DNA from: Falcatimonas sp. MSJ-15
GTDB lineage: Bacteria; Bacillota; Clostridia; Lachnospirales; Lachnospiraceae
Length of the DNA: 64,000 nucleotides
Reading direction: 5' to 3'
Assembly: GCF_018918265.1 (NCBI RefSeq)
Contig: NZ_JAHLQC010000006.1
Location: forward strand, 142,212-206,211
The position numbers and the translations under genes are program-made. The notes beneath the pieces are model-generated. The model was not told where the DNA came from. It ran no database searches and saw only the letters and a program-made list of their open reading frames with translations. Within the stretch, counting starts at the first letter, position 1, and each line of letters starts with the position of its first letter. Below, piece by piece: positions 45,589-54,355 of this stretch.

Positions 45589-46368
45589 ATGATCACAAGT
45601 ATTAAGAACCAGAAGATAAAAAATGTAATGAAACTTATGACTTCGGCAAAAGCGAGAAAAGAACAGGATGTTTTTATTGTTGAAGGAATAAGAATGTTTA
45701 GAGAAATAGATAAAAATGACTATGTTGAAGGCTTTGTATCGTCTGACTTTTACGAGAACAATCGTGAATATCTGAATAATTGCGAATGTTCATACGAAAT
45801 AGTGGATAATAAAGTGTTTGAACAGATGAGTGGAACACTTACACCACAGGGAATTATGGCAGTTGTAAAACAGAAGCATTATACAATAGATGATATACTT
45901 CCAAAAGATAGACCGGCACATATAATTATAAGCGAAGGAATCCAGGATCCAGGCAATCTGGGTACAATAATAAGATGTGGTGAAGGTGCAGGAATAACAG
46001 GTGTACTTATGTCAAAAAATACTGTTGATATATATAACCCAAAGACAATAAGATCAACCATGGGTTCAATTTTCAGAATTCCATTTTTATATACAGATAA
46101 TTTAGAAAAAAGTATAAATTATTTGAAAGAAAAAAAAGTAAAATTGTATGCAGCTCATCTTAAAGGTGAAAAAAATTATGATGAAGTAAACTACAAAGAA
46201 TCAATTGGTTTCTTGATCGGAAATGAAGGTAATGGACTTACAGATAGAACAGCAGATATGGCTGATAGCTATATTCTGATACCTATGGAGGGAAAAGTTG
46301 AATCTTTAAATGCAGCAATAGCCGCATCAATTTTAATGTATGAAGTCAATAGACAGAGACGTAAGTAA
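45589..46368 (+). CDS. SpoU/TrmH family rRNA 2'-O-methyltransferase
   Basis: 259 aa. An N-terminal substrate-binding region opens ITSIKNQKIKNVMKLMTSAK. The SPOUT methyltransferase domain has motif 1 SEGIQDPGNLGTIIRCGEGA, motif 2 GFLIGNEGNGLTDRT and motif 3 IPMEGKVESLNAAIAASILM. It is predicted to methylate a ribose 2'-OH in 23S rRNA (RlmB/TsnR-like); the exact nucleotide is unknown. GAAAGG lies about 12 nt before ATG, a little far. Repeats of 16 bp fill its upstream region. Confidence 0.92.
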   Translation: MITSIKNQKIKNVMKLMTSAKARKEQDVFIVEGIRMFREIDKNDYVEGFVSSDFYENNREYLNNCECSYEIVDNKVFEQMSGTLTPQGIMAVVKQKHYTIDDILPKDRPAHIIISEGIQDPGNLGTIIRCGEGAGITGVLMSKNTVDIYNPKTIRSTMGSIFRIPFLYTDNLEKSINYLKEKKVKLYAAHLKGEKNYDEVNYKESIGFLIGNEGNGLTDRTADMADSYILIPMEGKVESLNAAIAASILMYEVNRQRRK

Positions 46369-46445
46369 ATTTTAAAAGTTTTTTAATAAATTAACACAAT
46401 TCAATATGCGAAAAAACTTGATTTAGTGATAGAGTTTCTTTGGGG

Positions 46446-46474
46446 TTGACAAAGAAAACATATTTTGGTACAAT
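46446..46474 (+). promoter_or_regulatory. Sigma-A promoter of the SleB-type hydrolase gene
   Basis: TTGACA 46446-46451, 17-nt spacer, TACAAT 46469-46474. The leader that follows has four short repeats of the type TAACAAATT/TAATAATTG. Confidence 0.85.
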
Positions 46475-46537
46475 AGCAACCGTAACAAATTCGTAACAAT
46501 TATAACAGATTGGTAATAATTGTTTAGGAGGTAAAAT

Positions 46538-47875
46538 ATGGAGTCGAAAAGTAGAAAGGCTATCGCTTACGTGCTTGTGGCTATAATAGCATTAACACAG
46601 ACAGCATTCACAAACGTATTCGATATAGATACTACTATGACTGTCACTGAAGGACATGAAGAATTGACGGTATTTAGTAATAATATAGTAGATCTTCTTG
46701 ATTTAGCCGTAGTTGATGTTTCAGGCAGTGGAATATCAATAGCAGCGAGTGATAATTCAGCAGTTACAGCAATGGAAGATGAAGATAACACTGTTGCCGC
46801 TGAAGACGAATCACAAAAGTCTGCAAAGGAAACTGAAGAAAATAAGGAGCAGCCGGCAGCATCACCATTTGATGGCAAGATTGTTGTTAACGTTGATGAC
46901 TATCTCACAATGAGAGCAGAACCAACAACAGATGCAGCAATAGTTGGTAAGTTATTCGCCGGTTCAGCAGCCGATATAGTTGGTTATGCTGATGGATGGA
47001 CACTTGTTACATCAGGTTCCGTAACAGGTTATGTATGCAATGGATATTTTGAGACAGGTGCAGCAGCAGAGGCGCTTGCTAACCAGGTCGGACAGAGAAT
47101 TGCTACAGTAACAACAGATACATTAAGAATTCGTAGTGAAGCTAATACAGAATCAGATATAATTGATTTAGCAGCACTCGGACAGCAGTTTACAGTTGTT
47201 GGACAGATTGATGGATGGTATCAGATATTATATTCATCAGATGTTGTAGGCTGGGTATCAGCTGAATTCGTATCAGTTGAACTTACACTTGGCCAGGCAT
47301 TATCAAGAGAAGATGAACTTGCAGAGATAGCAAGAAAAGCTGAAGAAGAAGCAAGACAGGCAGAAAAAGAACGCCAGGAAGCTGAGGCAAAAGCAGCAGC
47401 AGAGAAGGCAGAAAAAGAAAAAGCTGCCAAGAAGGCAGAGGCATCTTCATCAAGCCAGTCATCATCTAATCAGACAACACCAACAACAACACAGACAGCA
47501 GCAACAGAAGCATCATATGATGATGCATACTTATTAGCATGTCTGGTATCAATGGAAGCACAGGGTGAATCCTATGAAGGTAAACTCGCAGTTGCAAGTG
47601 TTGTATTAAACAGAGTAAATAGCTCATATTACCCTAACTCAATAAGTGGTGTAATATATCAGAGTGGACAGTTTACAGGAGCTAACACAGGTAAGTTAGC
47701 TAATATATTAGCAAGTGGACCAGCTAATGGTGAATGCTATCAGGCAGCTAATGATGCTTTAGCAGGAATCAATAATGCAGGTGGATATACTAACTTTATA
47801 TCCTTATGGAAAGCTAATACAGATAACTACTCAGAATATATGATTATTGGTAATCATTGTTTCTATCGTAGATAA
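46538..47875 (+). CDS. SH3-domain cell wall hydrolase (SleB/CwlJ type)
   Basis: 445-aa exported protein with an N-terminal signal segment (about 8-28). Two bacterial SH3 domains follow ([20 protein letters not shown] at about 125-175; [20 protein letters not shown] at about 190-245), then an Ala/Glu/Lys-rich coiled coil (about 255-300), a Ser/Thr linker and a C-terminal Hydrolase_2 (SleB-like) domain (about 325-445; [36 protein letters not shown]). The Glu in SMEAQGE is the likely catalytic residue of this lytic transglycosylase fold. SleB acts in spore germination in Bacillus; the SH3 domains and strong sigma-A promoter suggest general wall remodelling here. Confidence 0.9.
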   Translation: MESKSRKAIAYVLVAIIALTQTAFTNVFDIDTTMTVTEGHEELTVFSNNIVDLLDLAVVDVSGSGISIAASDNSAVTAMEDEDNTVAAEDESQKSAKETEENKEQPAASPFDGKIVVNVDDYLTMRAEPTTDAAIVGKLFAGSAADIVGYADGWTLVTSGSVTGYVCNGYFETGAAAEALANQVGQRIATVTTDTLRIRSEANTESDIIDLAALGQQFTVVGQIDGWYQILYSSDVVGWVSAEFVSVELTLGQALSREDELAEIARKAEEEARQAEKERQEAEAKAAAEKAEKEKAAKKAEASSSSQSSSNQTTPTTTQTAATEASYDDAYLLACLVSMEAQGESYEGKLAVASVVLNRVNSSYYPNSISGVIYQSGQFTGANTGKLANILASGPANGECYQAANDALAGINNAGGYTNFISLWKANTDNYSEYMIIGNHCFYRR

Positions 47876-47920
47876 TGTTATGAATTTGCAGAAGCCAATA
47901 GGGCGGGCTTCGTAATATAA

Positions 47921-47950
47921 GGCGGTTGCTTAAGCAACCGTCTTTTTTAT
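47921..47950 (+). terminator. Terminator after the SleB-type hydrolase
   Basis: GGCGGTTGCT pairs with AGCAACCGTC, followed by TTTTTT. Confidence 0.9.
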
Positions 47951-48092
47951 AGCTAAAATAGTATAATGTGCACTTTTGAAAATGTTAAAATGTCATATTA
48001 ACTCTTGTATACTAAAATTAAATAATGTAAAATAGATATGAAACTTTAATAAAATAAGTTTTAAGCTTTAAAACCAGGAAGGGGGTATGTTT

Positions 48093-48542
48093 ATGCCTAC
48101 AATAATCTGGCTTATAGTATTTGTTGTACTTGTACTGTTTGAGATACAGACACTTGCTTTGACTACGATATGGTTTGCAGGTGGAGCACTTGTAGGATTT
48201 GTGCTTTCGTTATTTGATATAGCGGTATTAACACAGATCAGAGTATTCCTAGTAGTCTCATTTGTACTTCTTATCTGTACACGACCATTTGCAATCAAAT
48301 ACATAAACAGGAAGAATGTAAAGACTAATACAGAAAGTCTTGTAGGAAAACATGCAAAGGTTATAGAACCGATAAGTAATATTAATAATACAGGGGCAGC
48401 TATAATCGAAGGACTTGAATGGACTGCAAGAGCAGAAAATGAGAGCATGGTAATACCGGTTAATACAATCGTTACAGTAGTTAGAATTGAAGGTGTAAAA
48501 CTGATTGTACAGCCAATATCTAATATCCAAGGAGGAATATAA
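48093..48542 (+). CDS. NfeD family membrane protein
   Basis: 149 aa with two to three N-terminal hydrophobic helices (residues about 3-25, 28-48, 55-70) and a C-terminal OB-fold NfeD domain (LVGKHAKVIEPISNINNTGA, WTARAENESMVIPVNTIVTV). NfeD proteins pair with SPFH/stomatin proteins, and one follows directly here. ATG 48093 gives better spacing from AGGAAGGGGG than ATG 48087, which almost touches it. Predicted role: assembly or quality control of membrane microdomains together with the SPFH partner. Confidence 0.9.
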   Translation: MPTIIWLIVFVVLVLFEIQTLALTTIWFAGGALVGFVLSLFDIAVLTQIRVFLVVSFVLLICTRPFAIKYINRKNVKTNTESLVGKHAKVIEPISNINNTGAAIIEGLEWTARAENESMVIPVNTIVTVVRIEGVKLIVQPISNIQGGI

Positions 48543-48544
48543 TT

Positions 48545-49498
48545 ATGTTAGCAGCATTACTAGAAGCAAATGTTGGTACAATAGCAGGAATCGTTCTTGT
48601 AATAGTATTACTTGTGATTTTTGCATCATGTATCCAGGTAGTTCCACAGGCACAGGCAAGAGTTCTTGAGAGACTCGGCGGTTATAAGGACACATGGAAC
48701 GTAGGTGTTCATATTAAGATGCCATTTATCGATAAAGTGGCTAAAAAAGTTATATTAAAAGAGCAGGTAGTAGATTTTGCTCCACAGCCGGTTATCACTA
48801 AAGATAACGTAACAATGAGAATTGATACAGTAGTATTTTATCAGATAACAGATCCAAAGTTATATGCTTATGGTGTAGATAATCCAATTATGGCTATTGA
48901 GAACCTTACAGCAACAACTTTAAGAAATATCATCGGTGATCTTGAACTTGACCAGACTCTTACATCAAGAGAGATAATTAATGCCAAGATGAGAGCATCA
49001 CTTGATTCAGCAACTGACCCATGGGGAATTAAAGTTAACAGAGTAGAACTTAAGAATATTATTCCACCGGCAGCAATTCAGGACTCAATGGAGAAACAGA
49101 TGAAAGCTGAACGTGAAAGACGAGAAGCAATCCTTAGAGCAGAAGGTGAGAAGAAGTCAACAATCCTTGTTGCAGAAGGTAAAAAAGAATCAGCAATTCT
49201 TGATGCTGAAGCAGAGAAACAGGCAGCAATCCTTAGAGCAGAAGCTCGTAAGGAAGCAATGATTCGTGAAGCAGAAGGTCAGGCACAGGCTATTTTAAAA
49301 GTGCAGCAGGCTAATGCTGATGGTATCAGATTTATAAAAGAAGCAGGAGCAGATGAATCAGTATTAAGACTTAAGAGCCTTGAAGCATTTGCAAAAGCAG
49401 CAGATGGAAAAGCAACTAAGATTATAATTCCTTCAGAGATTCAGTCAATGGCAGGACTTGCAAAATCAGTAGTTGAAATAGCAAAAGACGCACAATAA
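48545..49498 (+). CDS. SPFH/Band 7 (stomatin-like, QmcA type) protein
   Basis: 317 aa. One N-terminal transmembrane helix (about 12-32) is followed by the SPFH domain (VVPQAQARVLERLGGYKDTW, PQPVITKDNVTMRIDTVVFY, NLTATTLRNIIGDLELDQTL) and a long Ala/Glu/Lys/Arg coiled coil (about 185-265) that drives oligomerisation. It begins 2 nt after the NfeD gene with AAGGAGG as ribosome site. NfeD-SPFH pairs mark flotillin or stomatin-like membrane domains. A long terminator hairpin follows. Confidence 0.94.
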   Translation: MLAALLEANVGTIAGIVLVIVLLVIFASCIQVVPQAQARVLERLGGYKDTWNVGVHIKMPFIDKVAKKVILKEQVVDFAPQPVITKDNVTMRIDTVVFYQITDPKLYAYGVDNPIMAIENLTATTLRNIIGDLELDQTLTSREIINAKMRASLDSATDPWGIKVNRVELKNIIPPAAIQDSMEKQMKAERERREAILRAEGEKKSTILVAEGKKESAILDAEAEKQAAILRAEARKEAMIREAEGQAQAILKVQQANADGIRFIKEAGADESVLRLKSLEAFAKAADGKATKIIIPSEIQSMAGLAKSVVEIAKDAQ

Positions 49499-49516
49499 TA
49501 GAATAAGATGATAAGT

Positions 49517-49567
49517 AAAAGCCTAGAAAGTTATGTATTTATATGCATAAACTTTCTGGGCTTTTGA
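49517..49567 (+). terminator. Terminator after the SPFH gene
   Basis: AAAAGCCTAGAAAGTT pairs with AACTTTCTGGGCTTTT around an ATG/CAT-capped loop. Confidence 0.85.
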
Positions 49568-49700
49568 TATATGGAAGATTAAGTCTTATATTACTATCGC
49601 TGATTATATATGTACCAGGTATATAGTATGCAAAGAAAATATATTATCAGTGCATAAATATAAGAAGAGTCTTGTATCACATTTAAAATCTTATTAGTGG

Positions 49701-49740
49701 TTGACATGTATAAAAATATATGATAATGTATAAATATTAA
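49701..49740 (+). promoter_or_regulatory. argF promoter with two ARG-box-like sequences
   Basis: TTGACA 49701-49706, 17-nt spacer, TAATGT 49724-49729. Two similar AT-rich sites, TGTATAAAAATATA at 49707 and TGTATAAATATTAA at 49727, lie 20 bp apart over the spacer and start region. They resemble ArgR operators in form (inference). Confidence 0.6.
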
Positions 49741-49797
49741 AAGGAGCTTATAAATATTAATAGAATACAGTGAGAATATGAATTGGAGGCAGATATT

Positions 49798-50733
49798 ATG
49801 AATTTAAAAGGACGCAGTTTTTTAACACTTAAAGATTTTACACCACTTGAGATTGAGTATCTTATTGATTTGGCAGCAGATCTTAAAGCCAAGAAGAAAA
49901 AAGGAATAACAGGCGAGAGCCTTAAAGGCAAAAATATTGCACTCATATTTGAAAAACCATCAACAAGAACAAGATGTTCATTTACAATTGGTTGCGTTGA
50001 TGAAGGAGGTCATCCGGAATATCTTGGAACTAATGATATCCAGCTTGGCCATAAAGAGAGTGTTGAAGATACAGCAAGAGTTCTTGGAAGAATGTTTGAT
50101 GGAATTGAATTCAGAGGTTTTAAGCAGGATACAGTTGAGAAACTTGCCAAATATAGTGGAGTGCCTGTATGGAACGGATTAACAGATGAATATCATCCAA
50201 CACAGATTCTTGCAGATATGCTTACACTTAAGGAACATTTTGGAACATTAAAAGGTCTTAATTTTGTATATGTTGGTGATGGCCGTAATAATATGGCTAA
50301 CAGTCTTATGATTGGAACAAGCAAGCTTGGTGTTAATTTTACAATTATAGCACCTAAGGAATTGTGGCCAGGCGAAGAACTTGTACAATTATGTAAAGCT
50401 TATGCAGCAGAATCTGGAAGTACGATTACAATATCAGATTCAGTTGATGCTGTAAAAGGTGCAGATGCAATATATACAGATGTATGGTGCTCAATGGGTG
50501 AGGAAGATAAAGCAGCTGAGAGAATTGCACTTTTATCACCATATCAGGTTAATAAAGATATGATGGATAAGACTGGCAAAGATACAACAATATTCATGCA
50601 TTGTCTTCCAGCTGTAAAAGGCAAAGAAGTAACCGAAGAAGTCTTTGAAAGTGCCAAATCAGTAGTATTTGATGAAGCAGAGAACAGAATGCATACAATA
50701 AAGGCAGTTATGGTAGCAACACTTGGCAATTAA
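49798..50733 (+). CDS. argF: Ornithine carbamoyltransferase
   Basis: 311 aa; makes citrulline from ornithine and carbamoyl phosphate in arginine synthesis. The carbamoyl-phosphate motif [26 protein letters not shown], the Asp loop [14 protein letters not shown], and the ornithine-binding HCLPAVKG are all present. ATG 49798 follows TTGGAGG with 8-nt spacing; the in-frame ATG at 49783 overlaps that site. No other arginine gene is adjacent. A catabolic role (arginine deiminase pathway, argI/arcB) is less likely because no arcA or arcC lies nearby. Confidence 0.94.
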   Translation: MNLKGRSFLTLKDFTPLEIEYLIDLAADLKAKKKKGITGESLKGKNIALIFEKPSTRTRCSFTIGCVDEGGHPEYLGTNDIQLGHKESVEDTARVLGRMFDGIEFRGFKQDTVEKLAKYSGVPVWNGLTDEYHPTQILADMLTLKEHFGTLKGLNFVYVGDGRNNMANSLMIGTSKLGVNFTIIAPKELWPGEELVQLCKAYAAESGSTITISDSVDAVKGADAIYTDVWCSMGEEDKAAERIALLSPYQVNKDMMDKTGKDTTIFMHCLPAVKGKEVTEEVFESAKSVVFDEAENRMHTIKAVMVATLGN

Positions 50734-51010
50734 CATTTATATAGCAGTTTTTTTCTGAGTGATTATTAATATACATAGGCAATAATATAAAATAATATGA
50801 TAGATAACAGACTTCTTAATAGAGTGGAGTCTGTTATTTTTCTTAGAATAGTGTTGATAAATCAGAAAAAAAATGTTAATATGAATAGTGATTTGAAGAG
50901 ATTATGTGCAGTAATCTCTTTTTTAGATAAATATAATTATGTGACTTGTAGTTAATTTGAAAAGCGAAAAAGTGTGCTTTTTATAACTATGGTTATGGTT
51001 AATAGGAGAT
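50734..51010. other. Gene-free region with argF terminator, leading into the IS remnant
   Basis: ATAACAGACT 50804-50813 pairs with AGTCTGTTAT 50828-50837 followed by TTTTTC, a clear terminator. The rest is AT-rich with no ORF; the left end of the IS607-type element is somewhere near 50970-51000. Confidence 0.7.
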
Positions 51011-51110
51011 ATCAACAGTTTGATATAACTTATAAAAAACTATATCAAACTGTTGACCTTTATAACTTTTGTTGATGGAACAAAGTATAACCATTATAAG
51101 GAGATTTATT

Positions 51111-51340
51111 ATGAGCAAATATTATTCTATCAATGAATTTTCAAAAATTTTAGGAGTATCAGCACAAACATTACGAAATTGGGATAAGAATTGAAAACTT
51201 CACTCACATCATACTTCAAGTAATGGATACAGATATTATTTACATGAACAATTACAGCAAGAAAACTTGTAAAGGAACTAATTGAAGAAGGTGGTGAAGA
51301 TAATGATAAAAACAATTCGAGTGATGTTGCTCCCAAATAA
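51111..51340 (+). pseudogene. tnpA: IS607 TnpA serine recombinase, gutted remnant
   Basis: The first 25 codons give MSKYYSINEFSKILGVSAQT plus LRNWD, the MerR-like HTH of IS607 TnpA, then TGA. A frame continuing SSNGYRYYLHEQLQ remains just after. From about 51265 the sequence jumps to a C-terminal-like KLVKELIEEGGEDNDKNN, ending at TAA 51340. The whole serine-recombinase catalytic domain (normally about 130 residues) is missing. The strong AAGGAG start signal is preserved. Confidence 0.85.
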
Positions 51341-52316
51341 CAAACAAAAAACTAAATTATTCCAATATGCCAATACTTCTCGTTTTGCTTATAACTGGGC
51401 TTTAGGAAGAGAACAAGAAAATTATAAGACAGATGGAAAATTTATCTCTGATTGTGATTTAAGAAAAGAGTTTACACAGCTAAAGAAAACAGATGAATAT
51501 TCTTGGTTGAATAATATATCTAATAATGTAACAAAACAAGCTATTAAAGATGCTTGTGAAGCATACAAGAGATTTTTCAAAGGATATTCAAAGTTTCCGA
51601 ATTTTAAAAGTCGTAAACATTCTATCCCATCATTTTATCAGGATAACGTAAAAATTCAATTTACAGGTACTCATGTAAAAGTAGAAGGATTTTCTTCCTC
51701 AAAAAAGAAGAATAAACAGAAATTGAATTGGATTCGATTGGGAGAACATGGATGTATTCCTACTGACTGCAAGTATGTGAATCCACGTATTAAGTATGAT
51801 GGTATAAATTGGTATATTACAGTTGGGATTGAAGATGAAAGCCACATTGGTCTTCCATCAAATGATGGCATTGGTATTGATTTAGGAATCAAAGATTTGG
51901 CAATATGCTCTGATAATAATAAATATCAGAACATTAACAAAACACAAAAAGTTAAAAAACTAGAAAAAAGAAAACGCAGATTACAGCGTTCCATATCAAG
52001 AAGATATGAGAATAACAAGAAAGGAGTAAGTTACTGCAAAACAAGTAATATTGTAAAGAGTGAAAAAGAACTTTTAAAAATAAATCACAGACTAACGAAT
52101 ATTCGTCAGAGCTATTTACATCAGATAACATCAGAGATCATAAAGCGAGAACCAAGTTCTAAATTATGTAGCTGTTGTGGAAATATCAAAAAAGATTTGA
52201 AGTTATCAGACCGTATTTACAGGTGTAAATGTGGAAATGTAATTGACAGAGATTATCAAGCTGCTTTAAATCTAAAAAGATATGGAGAAAATGTGATAAA
52301 ACAATCTGTAGCATAA
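51303..52316 (+). CDS. tnpB: TnpB RNA-guided nuclease homolog lacking the RuvC-II segment
   Basis: 337 aa, short for the family (usually about 370-420). The N-terminal HTH/WED part opens KTIRVMLLPNNKQKTKLFQY. RuvC-I is intact: GIGIDLGIKDLAICSD (Asp193). The zinc finger SSKLCSCCGN...YRCKCG and RuvC-III VIDRDYQAALNL are present. However, sequence runs straight from TSEIIKREP to SSKLC near 52153, whereas family members have about 45 residues there including the catalytic Glu of RuvC-II (typically in an xxEDLN motif). It is therefore probably unable to cut DNA. ATG 51303 overlaps tnpA as usual for this family. Confidence 0.85.
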   Translation: MIKTIRVMLLPNNKQKTKLFQYANTSRFAYNWALGREQENYKTDGKFISDCDLRKEFTQLKKTDEYSWLNNISNNVTKQAIKDACEAYKRFFKGYSKFPNFKSRKHSIPSFYQDNVKIQFTGTHVKVEGFSSSKKKNKQKLNWIRLGEHGCIPTDCKYVNPRIKYDGINWYITVGIEDESHIGLPSNDGIGIDLGIKDLAICSDNNKYQNINKTQKVKKLEKRKRRLQRSISRRYENNKKGVSYCKTSNIVKSEKELLKINHRLTNIRQSYLHQITSEIIKREPSSKLCSCCGNIKKDLKLSDRIYRCKCGNVIDRDYQAALNLKRYGENVIKQSVA

Positions 52317-52485
52317 CACTTTCAAGTTATTGCAGATATGTACTGATACGTTAGTCAGGAATTTACGCCTATGGAGTATACAAGAGCTTGTGAGTAGTAT
52401 CTGTTTCGGCAGTATGAAAGCATATACAATGAAGTAGGAATGAAACATAAAAGTCTATAACTTTTTATAAGTTTTCAGTAACGGA
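52317..52485 (+). ncRNA. Probable TnpB guide RNA (omega RNA) 3' region
   Basis: The gene-free tail after tnpB, ending near GTCTATAACTTTTTATAAG and GTTTTCAGTAACGG, is where the scaffold and guide of TnpB omega RNAs are encoded. The guide would be the flanking DNA beyond the right end, at about 52485 onward. The call rests on position and family knowledge, not on a fold. Confidence 0.45.
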
Positions 52486-52495
52486 TAAGAATATT

Positions 52496-52786
52496 ATGTA
52501 TATTGATTTAAGTCAGAAAAAACATACGAGAAATAACCTTATAATAGAGATAATCAATGTTATATTAGGAATAGCAATTATTACCCTGGCAATTTTGACA
52601 TTTTTGAATACTGAAGAATATGCCTTTTTGTTTCCAGTGATATTTTTGCTTGGAGCTATAATGAATGGAGCAACAGCCTTAAAAGATTTTCTTGGCAGTA
52701 ATAGAGGAATGGGAATTGTTGTATCGATAGTTACGTTACTATTCTTTGTAATATTTATTGCAAGTGCTGTTGTTATTTGGAGGTAA
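52496..52786 (+). CDS. Small four-helix membrane protein upstream of birA
   Basis: 96 aa, unknown family. Hydrophobic helices at about residues 15-37, 42-60 and 72-95, with a short polar loop (KDFLGSNRGMG). Only a weak GGATAAG site precedes ATG 52496, and the IS607 remnant ends right before it, so its native promoter or leader was probably displaced. The stop is 4 nt before the birA start, and the birA ribosome site lies within its last codons, indicating coupled expression. Confidence 0.75.
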   Translation: MYIDLSQKKHTRNNLIIEIINVILGIAIITLAILTFLNTEEYAFLFPVIFLLGAIMNGATALKDFLGSNRGMGIVVSIVTLLFFVIFIASAVVIWR

Positions 52787-52790
52787 TATT

Positions 52791-53774
52791 TTGAAAGAAA
52801 AAATATTAAGAATGTTAAAAGAAACTGAAGGCTATGTGTCTGGACAGGAGATATGTGAACTGCTTGGTGTATCAAGGACAGCAGTATGGAAGAATATTAA
52901 TCAGCTAAAAGAAGAAGGATATGAGATTGAAGCTGTTCAAAACAGAGGCTATATTCTGAAACAGACGGCAGACAGTTTATCAGAATTTGAGATAAAAAGT
53001 GAGATTAATGGGTGTGAATGGTTTGCGGGAGATATATATTTCTATCATGAGATAGGTTCTACTAATGATGAATGTAAAAAACTTGCAGAAGAAGGTGCAA
53101 AACATGGTACACTTGTTGTAGCTGAGAAACAGACTAAAGGCAAAGGAAGAAGAGGACGAAGCTGGGAATCACCAAAAGGAACAGGAATCTGGATGACACT
53201 TCTTCTAAGACCTGACATTGAACCATATAATTCGTCAGGTCTTACACTTGTCACAGCAATGGCAATAAATAAAGCTGTTCAAGAGATAACAGGACTTGAT
53301 GCTAAGATTAAGTGGCCTAATGATATAGTTGTTAATGGTAAAAAAGTGACAGGAATACTTACAGAGATGAGTGCACAGCCAGAGATGATCAACTATATTG
53401 TGATTGGAATAGGAATTAATGTTAATACAGAAGAATTTCCTGAAGATATAGCTAAGACAGCATCGTCACTTAAGATTGAATCAGGTAAGACTATTAAGAG
53501 AAGTAGTATAATTGCATTATTTGGTAAATATTTTGAACAGTATTATGCTAAATATATTAAGACACAGGATATGTCACTTCTTATAGATGAGTATAATAAA
53601 GAACTTATTAATGTTGATAGGCAGATAAAAGTTCTTGCAAAAGAAAATTCATATACAGGAATAGCAAAAGGAATTAATAGACATGGTGAACTTATAGTTG
53701 AGACAGAGAATAAAGAACTTAAAAATGTTGTTGCAGGTGAAGTATCGGTACGAGGACTTTATGGATATGTATAA
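52791..53774 (+). CDS. birA: Bifunctional biotin ligase / biotin operon repressor BirA
   Basis: 327 aa. The N-terminal winged helix (residues 1-65; ISGQEICELLGVSRTAVWKN-like sequence) binds DNA. The ligase domain has the biotin-binding EIGSTNDECKKLAEEGAKHG, the catalytic loop KGRRGRSWESPKG, and IKWPNDIVVNGKKVTGILTE, followed by a C-terminal SH3-like domain. It activates biotin to biotinyl-AMP and attaches it to carboxylases, and may repress biotin genes. TTG 52791 is chosen because TTGGAGG lies 7 nt upstream and the protein then begins LKEKILRMLKETEG. Confidence 0.94.
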   Translation: MKEKILRMLKETEGYVSGQEICELLGVSRTAVWKNINQLKEEGYEIEAVQNRGYILKQTADSLSEFEIKSEINGCEWFAGDIYFYHEIGSTNDECKKLAEEGAKHGTLVVAEKQTKGKGRRGRSWESPKGTGIWMTLLLRPDIEPYNSSGLTLVTAMAINKAVQEITGLDAKIKWPNDIVVNGKKVTGILTEMSAQPEMINYIVIGIGINVNTEEFPEDIAKTASSLKIESGKTIKRSSIIALFGKYFEQYYAKYIKTQDMSLLIDEYNKELINVDRQIKVLAKENSYTGIAKGINRHGELIVETENKELKNVVAGEVSVRGLYGYV

Positions 53775-53960
53775 TATGGGTTAGTCGGTTACTTTTATGT
53801 AGTATGAGAGACTAGGCGATATTGTACGGTTAGTAATAGTGACTGGTCAATTGCTTTTAGAATTGCAATATGTAATTGTAAGATTTAATGTATATATTTA
53901 ATGTACATAGCTAGTGTTTTTGCAATTATATATTTTGTTTTTATTGTATAGAAAGGAATA

Positions 53961-54013
53961 TGTATGAATGATACGATGTTACTATAACATATATTAGTAC
54001 TATTCATACAAAG
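53961..54013 (+). promoter_or_regulatory. Leader with a mini-ORF and hairpin before the DUF6145 gene
   Basis: TGTATGAAT 53961-53969 pairs with ATTCATACA 54002-54010, placing the AAAGG ribosome site of the next gene right at the hairpin foot. Inside starts a mini-ORF, MNDTMLL (53964-53987), with GAAAGGA upstream. The stretch 53775-53960 holds no gene. Confidence 0.45.
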
Positions 54014-54022
54014 GTGTTTGAT

Positions 54023-54352
54023 ATGTACGGTGAAGGAATATTATGTGCATCTAATGCGTATGAGAAGAAGTTTTATTTAAATCCTGAATTTACAAGGCTT
54101 CCTGAAGATATTAAGAATGAACTTAAGATAATGTGTGTATTATATACAGAAGATGTAGGTGGAATCTTTACAATATCATTTGATGATAAAGGTGAATTAT
54201 TTCTTAATACAGAAGCAGCAGAAGAAGATCTTCTCTATGATGAGATAGGAGCAGGCCTTAAGATAAAACAGATAAGACGAGATAAAGCTGAGCTTTTATA
54301 TCAGTTATCAATGTTTGTAAAGATCTTTATATTAGGCCAGGATGTGGAGTAA
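54023..54352 (+). CDS. DUF6145 family protein
   Basis: 109 aa, without signal peptide or helix. Pattern GILCASNAYEKKFYLNPEFT, ELKIMCVLYTEDVGGIFTIS and EIGAGLKIKQIRRDK fits the uncharacterised DUF6145 family, usually found immediately before dusB in Lachnospiraceae, as here. ATG 54023 has AAAGG 8 nt upstream; GTG 54014 in frame overlaps that site. dusB starts 3 nt after its stop. Function unknown; genomic coupling hints at translation or tRNA. Confidence 0.75.
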   Translation: MYGEGILCASNAYEKKFYLNPEFTRLPEDIKNELKIMCVLYTEDVGGIFTISFDDKGELFLNTEAAEEDLLYDEIGAGLKIKQIRRDKAELLYQLSMFVKIFILGQDVE

Positions 54353-54355
54353 GTA

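Larger units (their letters stand above)
50985..52485 (+). mobile_element. Decayed IS607-family element (tnpA remnant plus tnpB)
   Basis: MerR-like recombinase fragment followed by overlapping tnpB is the IS607 order. A perfect 16-bp inverted repeat TCAACAGTTTGATATA (51012-51027 with 51041-51056) lies 54 nt before tnpA. The non-coding tail after tnpB (52317-52485) has the position and general look of the guide-RNA (omega RNA) end found downstream of TnpB genes. Boundaries are approximate because IS607 elements lack terminal inverted repeats and target duplications. Both genes have internal deletions, so self-transposition is unlikely. Confidence 0.8.

Noticed and set aside
45381..45596. Minus-strand 71-codon Tyr/Leu-rich ORF
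   Set aside because: It is a translation of the 16-bp tandem repeat with no start signal.
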